Assembly (NCBI GenBank): GCA_043101635.1
Contig: JBICIE010000076.1
Coordinates: forward strand, 1 to 6,918
Direction of reading: 5' to 3'
Length of the DNA stretch: 6,918 nt
Source: CAYMJK01 sp043101635
Lineage (GTDB): Bacteria > Planctomycetota > Phycisphaerae > Phycisphaerales > UBA1924
Shown here: positions 1-6,131 of the stretch, one piece after another
Layout: each line of letters begins with the position of its first letter
How positions within the stretch are numbered: position 1 is the stretch's first letter
The notes under the pieces: generated by a model
What the model saw: the letters and a program-made list of their open reading frames with translations, nothing else
Told to the model about the DNA's origin: nothing
Databases searched by the model: none
Position numbers and translations under genes: made by a program

Positions 1-30
1 CGCCTTCGTTGAGCACATCACGGAATCCGC

Positions 31-1638
31 TCAGCTCGCAGCGGCGGCCATCTCCGGCTTTTCGCTGCCGGCGGCCTTCGTCTTCTTCTTGCGCTGCCAG
101 TCGCTGGCGAAGTTCTTCAGGGCCTCGCTGAGCTTCTTCTCCAGTTCCTCGTCCAGCGCCTTCTTCTGCTCCAGCTCCTCGCGGATCGAGCGCCCCACCG
201 TCGAGAAGTACTCCTGCATCGCCGTTTCGAACGCCGGGACCTCCTTGATGGCCACCTGGTCCAGGTATCCCTTGGTGCCGGCGTAGATCGAGATCACCTG
301 ATCGGCCACCGGCATCGGCACGTACTGCGGCTGCTTGAGCAGCTCCACCATGCGGGCGCCGCGGTCGAGCTGGGCCTGGGTGGCCTTGTCGAGCTCGGTG
401 CCGAGCTGGGCGAAGGCCTCCAGCTCGCGGTAGGCGGCCAGGTCGAGTCGCAGCGAGCCGGCGATCTTCTTCATCGCCTTGATCTGGGCGTTGCCGCCCA
501 CGCGGCTCACCGAGATACCCACGTTGATGGCGGGGCGCACGCCGCTGAAGAACAGTTCCGGCTCCAGATAGATCTGGCCGTCGGTGATGGAGATCACGTT
601 GGTGGGGATATAGGCCGAGACGTCGCCTTCCTGCGTCTCGATCACCGGCAGGGCGGTCAGGCTGCCGCCGCCGTTGTCATTGGAGAGCTTGGTGGCCCGC
701 TCCAGCAGGCGGCTGTGCAGGTAGAACACGTCACCGGGGTACGCCTCGCGACCCGGCGGGCGGCGGAGCAGCAGCGAGAGCTGCCGGTACGCCACGGCCT
801 GCTTCGAGAGATCGTCATAGATGCACAGGGCGTGCTTGGGCGTCTTGCCCTGGGCGCCCTGCCACATGAAGTACTCGCCCATGGCGCAGCCGGCGTAGGG
901 CGCGATGTACTGCATCGGGGCCGGGTCGCTGGCCGCGGCGTTGACGACGATGGTGTAGTCCATCGCGCCGTGCTTGCGCAGCGTCTCGACCACGCCGGCG
1001 ACGGTCGATTCCTTCTGGCCGACCGCGACGTAGATGCACACGACGGCCTCGGGCGTGCCCCAGTACTGCTTCTGGTTGATGATTGTGTCCAGCGCGACGG
1101 CGGTCTTACCTGTCTTGCGGTCGCCGATGATCAGCTCGCGCTGCCCGCGCCCGATCGGGATCATCGCGTCGATGGCCTTGACACCGGTCTGCAGCGGCTC
1201 GGTCACCGGCTGGCGCTCGGCGATGCCGGGGGCGATGATGTCCACCTTGCGCATCTCGGCCGCCTCGATCTCCGGCCCGTCATCCAGCGGGCGGCCCAGC
1301 GGGTCGACCACGCGCCCGAGCAGCGCCTCGCCCACCGGCACTTCCAGCAGGCGTCCGGTCGCCTTGACCAGGTCGCCCTCCTTCACCGTCAGGTAGTCGC
1401 CGTAGATCACGCAGCCGACCGTGTCGGTCTCCAGGTTCATCACCTGGCCCATCACGCCGCCCTCGCTGGTCTGGAACTCCACCAATTCGCCGGCCATGGC
1501 CTTGGCCAGGCCGTAGATGCGGGCGATGCCGTCGCCGACCTCGATCACACGGCCGACCTCGGAGACCTCGAGCTGGTCGGCGTACTGGGCCAGTTCCTCT
1601 TTGATCACGCTGGCGATTTCGTCGGTCTTGATCTTCAC
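31..1638 (-). CDS. atpA: F1 ATP synthase subunit alpha
   Basis: Alpha subunit of the F1 head of ATP synthase, holding the non-catalytic nucleotide sites and completing the catalytic sites on beta; acts on the cytoplasmic face of the membrane. The 535 residues show the full family order: N-terminal beta barrel (about 26-95), nucleotide-binding domain (about 96-375) with P-loop GDRKTGKT at 172-179, a Walker B region ending in IYDD (273-276), the alpha signature PGREAYPGDVFYLHSR (295-310), and the SVSRVGG segment (376-382) whose Arg379 is the arginine finger, then the helical C-terminal domain. The P-loop has Lys175 where many alpha subunits have Gln. The tail after about 510 is Lys-rich then Ala-rich and longer than in many homologues. 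The start is GTG with a good Shine-Dalgarno; the next Met is residue 48, too far in. The upstream neighbour is cdaR rather than atpH; only 30 bp remain downstream, where atpG might follow. Confidence 0.98.
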   Translation of the reverse strand: MKIKTDEIASVIKEELAQYADQLEVSEVGRVIEVGDGIARIYGLAKAMAGELVEFQTSEGGVMGQVMNLETDTVGCVIYGDYLTVKEGDLVKATGRLLEVPVGEALLGRVVDPLGRPLDDGPEIEAAEMRKVDIIAPGIAERQPVTEPLQTGVKAIDAMIPIGRGQRELIIGDRKTGKTAVALDTIINQKQYWGTPEAVVCIYVAVGQKESTVAGVVETLRKHGAMDYTIVVNAAASDPAPMQYIAPYAGCAMGEYFMWQGAQGKTPKHALCIYDDLSKQAVAYRQLSLLLRRPPGREAYPGDVFYLHSRLLERATKLSNDNGGGSLTALPVIETQEGDVSAYIPTNVISITDGQIYLEPELFFSGVRPAINVGISVSRVGGNAQIKAMKKIAGSLRLDLAAYRELEAFAQLGTELDKATQAQLDRGARMVELLKQPQYVPMPVADQVISIYAGTKGYLDQVAIKEVPAFETAMQEYFSTVGRSIREELEQKKALDEELEKKLSEALKNFASDWQRKKKTKAAGSEKPEMAAAAS

Positions 1639-1645
1639 TGTCGGG

Positions 1646-1652
1646 TCCTCTT
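1646..1652 (-). promoter_or_regulatory. Ribosome binding site of atpA
   Basis: On the minus strand AAGAGGA lies 7 nt before the GTG codon at 1638-1636. It fixes a GTG start that gives the full-length family N-terminus (MKIKTDEI). Confidence 0.75.
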
Positions 1653-1685
1653 GCAGCGCATGCGTCGCGCCAGATGGGCAGAAAT

Positions 1686-1752
1686 GCGACGAAGATGTCG
1701 CCAGCCGCCTCCGGTGGCCACCGGCCGCTGCCGGGGCCTGCCGCAGGGCCCC
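1686..1752. repeat. Three adjacent inverted repeats in the atpA leader
   Basis: Dyads at 1686-1701, 1711-1724 and 1733-1752 lie within 67 bp. The middle one is perfectly self-complementary over 14 bases. The third pairs 8 bases on each side around a ccg loop, with one bulged G. Some dyad symmetry is expected by chance in DNA this GC-rich, so the clustering is the main argument. Confidence 0.5.
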
Positions 1753-1817
1753 AACGATAGCCTGCGCCCCCGCCCGAGTCTCGGTTCTCGCCCGTCGTGA
1801 TCGCCGGCCCCGGGGCG

Positions 1818-2849
1818 CTACTGCTCCTGATCGCCCCCCGGCGCCTGCGGCGCCGCCACCGGGCGCAGCTCGTACTCCACCCGCCGGCTGGGGGCGGTGA
1901 ACTCGACCGACCCGGCCCAGCCGCCGAAGGTCGCCTCCCGGGCCCCCGGGCCGGCTACCAGGTCATCCGGCGTGAGCTTCACCGTGGCCACCACCGGCAA
2001 CTGGCCCGCCTCGATCTGGGCGATCAGCTCGCTGGGGCCGCGCACCGTCACATCCCGCAGGTACTGCTGGTCCACCGGCACCTCCACGATCCAGCTCCCC
2101 TGCTGGCCCGCCGGGATCGACACGTACACGGGCACCTGCTTCAGCGTGAACTGGCGGATCGTGTCCTTCAGCGTGAAGGTCACATCCACGGTCTGCGGCG
2201 AGATGGTGAGCCGACTGGCCCCCAGCCACGCCGGCGGCGGGACCACCCGCACGCCGGAGACCGTCGTCTGTCCGGACCGCTGAGCCAGGCTCTCGGGGCC
2301 CACGCGGGCCGACACCGTCGTCCCCGGCGGGATGAACTGATCGGCGAGCCCCAGCGGCAGCGTAACCGTCACCGTGTCCGGCGTCGCCACCGGCGTGCCT
2401 ACCAGCTCGGCGCCCTGCACCTGCGGGCTCACCGGCACCTCGCGGTCCACCAGCTCATCGACCCGGATCCGCACCTGGGCCGGCTCGACGCTGACGATCT
2501 CGATGCCGCGGCTGGCGAAGACATCGCTGGCCCGCAACGCCTCGGCCAGGTTCACCAGGTGGTCGTTCACATCCGAGGGCAGCTCCACCCCCGGCTGCAG
2601 GATCACCGGCGACTGCAGCTCGCGGGCCAGCTCATCCAGCGTGGCCGTTGAGCCCGTCAGCGTCAGCTCGATCTCGAACTCGCGCGCCTGGTCCGGCAGC
2701 CGCCAGAGGACGCGCCGGCTCTGCTCCGGGGCCACCAGCGCCACGGCGCCCGAGCGTGTCACGGTGATCAGCGACCGCCCCTCGGCGAAGAACCAGATCA
2801 GCACTGCGACCAGCGCCGCCCCGACCATCGTCTGCCAGCGCCCCTTCAC
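1818..2849 (-). CDS. cdaR: YbbR-domain protein, predicted CdaA regulator
   Basis: Predicted membrane-anchored regulator of the diadenylate cyclase encoded just upstream. The 343 residues begin with a short basic segment and one hydrophobic helix (about 8-22, VGAALVAVLIWFFAEG) that would place the rest outside the cytoplasm. The remainder resembles repeated YbbR beta domains: one around 25-135, ending in a VEPAQVRIRVDEL-type strand (121-133); one around 136-225, with TPDTVTVTLPL (156-166); and one around 230-330. YbbR/CdaR proteins typically pair with CdaA and modulate its activity. The start is GTG within a GTGA overlap with the cdaA stop, and AAGGAG lies 5 nt upstream, so translation is probably coupled. 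The sequence is divergent, as is usual in this family, so the exact number of YbbR repeats is uncertain. Confidence 0.88.
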   Translation of the reverse strand: MKGRWQTMVGAALVAVLIWFFAEGRSLITVTRSGAVALVAPEQSRRVLWRLPDQAREFEIELTLTGSTATLDELARELQSPVILQPGVELPSDVNDHLVNLAEALRASDVFASRGIEIVSVEPAQVRIRVDELVDREVPVSPQVQGAELVGTPVATPDTVTVTLPLGLADQFIPPGTTVSARVGPESLAQRSGQTTVSGVRVVPPPAWLGASRLTISPQTVDVTFTLKDTIRQFTLKQVPVYVSIPAGQQGSWIVEVPVDQQYLRDVTVRGPSELIAQIEAGQLPVVATVKLTPDDLVAGPGAREATFGGWAGSVEFTAPSRRVEYELRPVAAPQAPGGDQEQ

Positions 2850-3736
2850 GCCTTCTCCTTCTCAGTCTCGACGCCGGATACCAGGGCCGCATCGGCTTCC
2901 TCGCCGGCGGTGGGGGCGCTCTTGGGCGGCTCGCGGCGGAGGCGCTTGCTGAGCTCTTCGCGCAGCCCGTCCGGGCTCAGGCCGTCACTGAGCCGCCCGC
3001 GCTCGACCAGCCGGATGTGCCCGGTCTCCTCGCTGACGATCACCACCAGGGCGTCGCACTCCTTGGTCAGCCCGACCGCGGCCCGGTGCCGCGCTCCCAG
3101 GCGCGGATCGGGCATGTCACCGGCGTCCGCCATCGGCAACTGCACCCCCGCCGCGTGGATCACCGAGCCCCGGATGATCACCGCCAGGTCATGCAGCGCC
3201 GTGGACGGAAAGAAGATGGTCTGGAGCAGCCGGCTGGAGATCTTGGCGTCCAGGCGCGTGCCGCCCTCGACCAGGCCCTCGAGCCGGGCTTGCCGCTCGA
3301 TCACGATGATGGCGCCGAACTTGGCCTTGCTGAGATAGCCCGCCGCTTCGACCACCGCGTCGACCACCAGCGCGATCTCGCCCGGCGTCGAGCGGAAGAA
3401 GGGCGCCTCGCCCAGGCGCGTCAGGGCCCGGCGCAGCTCGGGCTGGAACACCACCACCAGGCCCAGGGCGATGAAGCCAAGGGCGCGGTCGAACAGGTAC
3501 TGCAGCCGCTGGAACGCGTCGGAGGCGCCGATCGCCGATGGCAGCAGCGTCAGCACGAACACCAGCAGCGTCAGCGCCAGCAGCCCCTTGAGCGCTCCGG
3601 CCGCCCGCGTTCCCTGCACGAACCGGATGATGGCGTAGACAACCAGCCAGATGATGATCAGTTCGACCGCGACTTCCCACCAGCGGTAGGACAGCGCGCG
3701 ATCGAGCAGATTCTGAATCCCGGAAAAGATGTTCAA
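2846..3736 (-). CDS. cdaA: Membrane diadenylate cyclase (CdaA type) with a DLA variant of the DGA motif
   Basis: Synthesises cyclic di-AMP from two ATP at the membrane. The 296 residues show three hydrophobic helices (about 20-40, 47-65, 85-97), then the DAC/DisA_N domain: GAIIVIER (141-148), TALHDLAVIIRG (179-190), GARHRAAVGL (214-223) and VSEETG (234-239). The RHR motif (216-218) is intact. The normally near-invariant DGA motif reads Asp183-Leu184-Ala185, and the Thr usual before RHR is Ala215. Leu184 is a CTG codon, at least two base changes from any Gly codon, so a simple read error is unlikely. The polar tail after about 265 lacks family resemblance. The start is TTG with GGAG 10 nt upstream. 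An in-frame TAG lies 15 codons upstream with no ATG or GTG between, so TTG is the best start. It is first in the cdaA-cdaR block. Confidence 0.94.
   Translation of the reverse strand: MNIFSGIQNLLDRALSYRWWEVAVELIIIWLVVYAIIRFVQGTRAAGALKGLLALTLLVFVLTLLPSAIGASDAFQRLQYLFDRALGFIALGLVVVFQPELRRALTRLGEAPFFRSTPGEIALVVDAVVEAAGYLSKAKFGAIIVIERQARLEGLVEGGTRLDAKISSRLLQTIFFPSTALHDLAVIIRGSVIHAAGVQLPMADAGDMPDPRLGARHRAAVGLTKECDALVVIVSEETGHIRLVERGRLSDGLSPDGLREELSKRLRREPPKSAPTAGEEADAALVSGVETEKEKA
2855..2860 (-). promoter_or_regulatory. Ribosome binding site of cdaR inside cdaA
   Basis: Minus-strand AAGGAG lies 5 nt before the GTG at 2849-2847 and within the last codons of cdaA. It supports the GTG start and the GTGA stop-start overlap. 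Confidence 0.7.
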
Positions 3737-3754
3737 CTGGCCGGATCTCCGGGC

Positions 3755-3783
3755 TTGACGGCGAGCCTCCCGCGGAGTCTACC
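3755..3783 (+). promoter_or_regulatory. Weak promoter candidate for the nfu-mutY pair
   Basis: In the 82-bp divergent gap, TTGACG (3755-3760) matches five of six bases of a sigma-70 -35 box. After 17 nt comes TCTACC (3778-3783), only a three-of-six match to a -10 box. It would start transcription roughly 30 bp before the ATG at 3819. The promoter for cdaA must also lie in or near this gap, but I see no clear match for it. Confidence 0.25.
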
Positions 3784-3818
3784 GTCTCCGGTCGCACCAG
3801 GCAGCGGGGCCCGCCTCC

Positions 3819-4088
3819 ATGGGTTTGCACATCGTCAGCTTCGAGCCCACCCCCAACCCCAACGCGCTCAAGCTGCTGGTGGAGCCCGACGCCGGCGACC
3901 GGCCGCGCTCCTACTTCAGTCCGGCCGAGGCCGCCGGAGATCCGCTTGCCGAGGCCCTTTTCGGCATCGACGGGGTCACCAACGTGCTCATCCACACCCG
4001 CTTCATCACGCTCTGCAAGGCGCCCGAGGCGCCGTGGGGCCCGATCCGCCGGGCCGCCCGGGAGGTCCTCGAGGCTGCCGCCCCGTGA
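3819..4088 (+). CDS. Stand-alone Nfu/NifU N-terminal domain protein
   Basis: An 89-residue protein matching the N-terminal domain of Nfu-type Fe-S scaffold or carrier proteins (Nfu_N). The signature TPNPNALKLLVEP (11-23) is clear, followed by SPAEAAGDPLAEALFGIDGV (34-53) and the FITLCK strand (62-67). It ends where the CXXC-bearing NifU C-terminal domain would begin in full Nfu proteins. It has only one Cys (66), so it cannot hold a cluster in the way a CXXC Nfu dimer does. It may be a targeting or interaction module, but the function is not established. The ATG start places the family motif near the N-terminus as expected; the Shine-Dalgarno is poor. Its stop overlaps the mutY start (GTGA). 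Confidence 0.87.
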   Translation: MGLHIVSFEPTPNPNALKLLVEPDAGDRPRSYFSPAEAAGDPLAEALFGIDGVTNVLIHTRFITLCKAPEAPWGPIRRAAREVLEAAAP

Positions 4089-5260
4089 CGGGCGCCCGCG
4101 ACCGGCGCCTGGCCGGCGCCATCTGCGAGTGGTTCGCCCGCGCCCGGCGCCCGCTGCCGTGGCGCCCCCCGGCCGGGCCGACCGCTGGGCCCGCGGCGTC
4201 GAGCGGCCAGGCGCCCCCGGCGCTGCGCAACCCGTACCACGCCCTGGTCAGCGAGGCCATGCTCCAGCAGACGCAGGCGGCGCGGGTGGCCGAGCGGTTT
4301 GGGCCGTTCATCGAGCGCTTCGGAACGGTCGAGGCCCTTGCCGGCGCCGGCGAGCAGGAGGTCCTCGGCGCCTGGACCGGCCTGGGGTACTACCGCCGGG
4401 CCCGCCTGCTGCATCAGGCGGCCCGGGCCATCGTCCAGCGGCACGGCGCACAGGTCCCCGCCGACGTCGAGGCGCTGCGGGCTCTGCCGGGCGTCGGGCG
4501 GTACACCGCCGGCGCGATCAGCTCGATCTGCTTCGACCGGCCCGAGCCGATCGTGGACGGCAACGTTGCGCGGGTGCTGCTGCGGATCGAGGGGCGCGAG
4601 GCGCCGGCCGGCGAGCGCGACACCGAGCGATGGCTGTGGGAGCGCGCCGGCGCGCTGGTCAAGGGCAGCGCCGGGGTAGGCGGCCCGGCGCTGTTCAATG
4701 AAGGTCTGATGGAACTCGGCGCGGTGGTGTGCCTGCCGCGCTCGCCGCGGTGCGACGCCTGTCCGCTTGCGCGCTGGTGCCGTGCGCGAGCAGCGGGCGC
4801 CCAGGGGCGCATTCCCGCCCCGAAGCCCGCCGCCCAGCGCAAGGTCATCCGCTGCGCCACCGTGATCGTCACCGATGAGCGCGGGCGCGTGCTGGTGGAC
4901 CGCCGCCCGGCTCGCGGCCTGTGGGCCGACATGTGGCAGGCGCCGACGCTGGAGGTCCCCGGCGACGGGCGGGCGATTGCGCGCCGGCGGATCGAGCAGT
5001 GGCTCGGCGTCTGCGATCTCGCTGCGGGCGAGCCGTTCGAGTTCCTCGCCACGCACCGGCGCCTCAAGTTCGTTCCGTGGCAGGCGCCGCGATTGGCAAA
5101 CGGTCTTGCCCGCGGCCTGCGCGACAGCGCCGAGGCCCGCGCTGCCACCGAAAGCCGCTTCGTCACCCGGCGCGAGCTTGCGGGGCTTGCAATGTCCAGC
5201 CCGCAGCGGCGGATCTTGCAGGTGGAACAGGTGTGTGCGCATGGTGCGCGCATGGGATAG
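4085..5260 (+). CDS. mutY: Adenine DNA glycosylase MutY
   Basis: Base-excision repair enzyme removing adenine mispaired with 8-oxoguanine. From the GTG at 4085 it has 391 residues, near the family norm. The helix-hairpin-helix glycosylase domain contains SEAMLQQTQ (56-64) with catalytic Glu57, LPGVGRYTAGA (134-144) with Tyr140, and IVDGNVARV (156-164) with catalytic Asp158. The Fe-S loop CLPRSPRCDACPLARWC (216-232) has the exact C-x6-C-x2-C-x5-C spacing. The C-terminal part (about 253-385) is the NUDIX-like 8-oxoG recognition domain (RGLWADMWQAPTLE at 277-290, THRRLKF at 323-329) and lacks an active Nudix box, as usual. Odd: a Pro/Ala/Gly-rich insertion of about 20 residues (28-48) separates LPWR from NPYHALVSEAML. 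The frame is open much further upstream but there it overlaps other genes; the GTGA overlap with the Nfu_N gene sets the likely start. Confidence 0.96.
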   Translation: MTGARDRRLAGAICEWFARARRPLPWRPPAGPTAGPAASSGQAPPALRNPYHALVSEAMLQQTQAARVAERFGPFIERFGTVEALAGAGEQEVLGAWTGLGYYRRARLLHQAARAIVQRHGAQVPADVEALRALPGVGRYTAGAISSICFDRPEPIVDGNVARVLLRIEGREAPAGERDTERWLWERAGALVKGSAGVGGPALFNEGLMELGAVVCLPRSPRCDACPLARWCRARAAGAQGRIPAPKPAAQRKVIRCATVIVTDERGRVLVDRRPARGLWADMWQAPTLEVPGDGRAIARRRIEQWLGVCDLAAGEPFEFLATHRRLKFVPWQAPRLANGLARGLRDSAEARAATESRFVTRRELAGLAMSSPQRRILQVEQVCAHGARMG

Positions 5261-5479
5261 CCCTCCGATTCGGCGTCGGCTTGCTGGATCAGGCTGGCTG
5301 GAGGCCGGGCGGGGCGCGCGCTCCTGATGGGGTGGCTGGTCGGGCGGATCGGGCGCGCGATGTAGCGTGCGCGGGTGGCACAGGCGTCGCGGCTGTGCGG
5401 CGGGAGGCGCGGTTTGCGCGGCGGGGGTTTCGCGGGCCCATGCTGGGGGCGAGTCGGCGCGCGAGCTTGTGCGTGGTAA

Positions 5480-5518
5480 GGGGCGCGGGGCCCGCCGGGC
5501 CGGGGGGCGTGGCGGGGG
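5480..5518 (+). other. G-quadruplex-forming sequence candidate
   Basis: The plus strand has five G runs (4, 4, 3, 6 and 5 Gs) separated by loops of 3, 6, 2 and 6 nt. This satisfies the usual G3+N1-7 pattern with one spare run. A GGCCC/GGGCC hairpin (5489-5501) competes with it. It lies about 220 bp after mutY. A role in transcription pausing or 3'-end formation is possible but not shown. Confidence 0.5.
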
Positions 5519-5524
5519 CTTTGA

Positions 5525-5630
5525 CGACCCCTTCAGGGTCGAGTTGAAGAAGGGGCGGCGTGATCCGGGCCTGTCGCGCGCTGCGCATCGCTCCAGACCC
5601 GGCTATTTCTGATGAGCCTTTCAGGCTCGT
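5525..5630. repeat. Three-hairpin element with paired TTCAGG-loop palindromes
   Basis: Hairpin A (5525-5541) pairs CGACCC with GGGTCG. Hairpin B has arms CCGGGCCTG (5565-5573) and CAGACCCGG (5594-5602), 8 of 9 paired, around a 20-nt loop. Hairpin C (5612-5630) pairs ATGAGCC with GGCTCGT, including one G-T wobble. A and C have matching loops (CTTCA and TTTCA) and share the aligned pattern A.GA.CC.TTCAGG.TCG.GTTG, so they look like two copies of one unit flanking B. The stem differences between A and C are compensatory (CCC/GGG against GCC/GGC), which argues for a selected or inherited structure. No coding frame explains it. It is probably an intergenic palindromic repeat family. Confidence 0.65.
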
Positions 5631-5700
5631 GTTGGGGAGAACGCGCAGTTGTGACGCGCTTGTTGAATCGGACATGGGTTGCGCGGAGGAGGCCTGGTAG

Positions 5701-5768
5701 GGGGAGGAGCCCCTCTCCGACCCGACTTCGTCGGGCCACCTCTCCCCGCTGGCGCGGGGCGAGGGTGG
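5701..5768. repeat. Compound palindromic intergenic repeat
   Basis: Three hairpins sit almost end to end. GGGGAGG/CCTCTCC (5701-5718) has one G-T pair. CCCGAC-TTC-GTCGGG (5721-5735) is perfect. A longer imperfect stem (5736-5768) has perfect core arms CCCCGC and GCGGGG around TGGC, continued outward by CTC/GAG and CCACC/GGTGG with a mismatch and a bulge. The arrangement resembles REP-like compound repeats that are dispersed in many high-GC genomes. The family assignment is from general resemblance only. Confidence 0.65.
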
Positions 5769-5942
5769 GGAGCGGTCTGCGCAGGCGCGGTGGAGATCGG
5801 CGGAGAAGTTGCGGAGCACTTGTTTTTCCTGTGGGGTGGCGAAGTACGTGCGGCGGGAGGGGCGGGGGTTGGGCGTGCGCGCGGAGGGGTTGAAGGAGGA
5901 TGAGGAAGAGGAGGCGAGGTAGCCCCTTCTATGAGAGCCCGT

Positions 5943-5955
5943 CACTTGTCAAGTG
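5943..5955. repeat. Short palindrome CACTTG-T-CAAGTG
   Basis: Perfect 6-bp arms surround a central T, close to where base composition changes from very G-rich to moderate. It could be a protein-binding dyad or part of the insertion site of the nearby mobile element. There is no direct evidence for either. Confidence 0.3.
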
Positions 5956-6131
5956 TCAGATGGCCGTATTCGTCCCATTCTTCTATCCGAGCGTCTCCCG
6001 CTGGGGGGGTAAGCCCAAGTTGGTGCTTTCGAGACCGTGACGACTGCCCCATCTCACCTCGAGCCTGACGCCCAGGGGCTTCCTCGAGCTCGTCGCCACA
6101 GCGCAGGACATACGACCATCAGCAATGCCAA

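Larger units (their letters stand above)
1639..1817. other. Gap between cdaR and atpA with clustered inverted repeats
   Basis: This 179-bp non-coding gap on the upstream side of atpA holds three separate dyad symmetries. They are GCGAC/GTCGC arms with a 6-nt loop (1686-1701), a perfect 14-bp palindrome ccggtggccaccgg (1711-1724), and a hairpin ggggcctg/caggcccc-like with one bulged base (1733-1752). None is followed by a T run on either strand, so they do not look like intrinsic terminators. I see no convincing -35/-10 pair. They could structure the atpA leader, bind a protein, or punctuate transcription between cdaR and atpA. That role is inference. Confidence 0.5.
5261..6131. other. Repeat-rich non-coding stretch between mutY and the transposase
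   Basis: This 871-bp stretch lies between convergent genes and holds no ORF I would call real. The longest frame (minus strand, 5289-5945) translates into low-complexity Ser/Arg/Pro/Ala sequence built partly from palindromic repeats. The plus strand is markedly G-rich from about 5300 to 5930 and ends in a purine-rich run (about 5886-5925). It contains a G-quadruplex candidate, two hairpin clusters and a short palindrome, each listed separately. From about 5930 onward the composition becomes visibly less GC-rich, which may mark the start of the inserted mobile DNA. No intrinsic terminator (hairpin plus T run) is evident for either convergent gene. Confidence 0.7.

Noticed and set aside
1..30. 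Start of atpG at the left edge
   Set aside because: Thirty bases are too few. A minus-strand GTG-ATG is present, but the following residues do not show the usual gamma-subunit N-terminus.
715..1800. Long plus-strand open frame opposite atpA (361 codons)
   Set aside because: The translation is His/Asp/Leu/Arg-biased with no domain, and it mirrors the well-conserved atpA on the other strand. It is a typical high-GC antisense shadow.
3017..4084. Upstream extension of the mutY frame by over 350 codons
   Set aside because: It overlaps cdaA and the Nfu_N gene and has repetitive Gln/Arg/His sequence. The GTG at 4085 gives a normal-length MutY with a stop-start overlap.
3911..5242. Long minus-strand open frame opposite mutY (443 codons)
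   Set aside because: It has low-complexity Ala/Arg/Gly/Pro composition and no recognisable motif. mutY on the plus strand carries all catalytic and Fe-S residues.
5288..5328. ATCAGG/CCTGAT inverted repeat after mutY as a terminator
   Set aside because: The arms are only 6 bp around a 29-nt loop with no T run, so it does not fit an intrinsic terminator.
5525..5630. CRISPR-like array reading of the hairpin units
   Set aside because: There are only two related units, separated by a different hairpin, with no regular unique spacers and no cas genes.
5289..5945. Minus-strand 218-codon open frame in the mutY-transposase gap
   Set aside because: The product is Ser/Arg/Pro/Ala-rich, is partly encoded by palindromic repeats, and shows no domain or good ribosome binding site.
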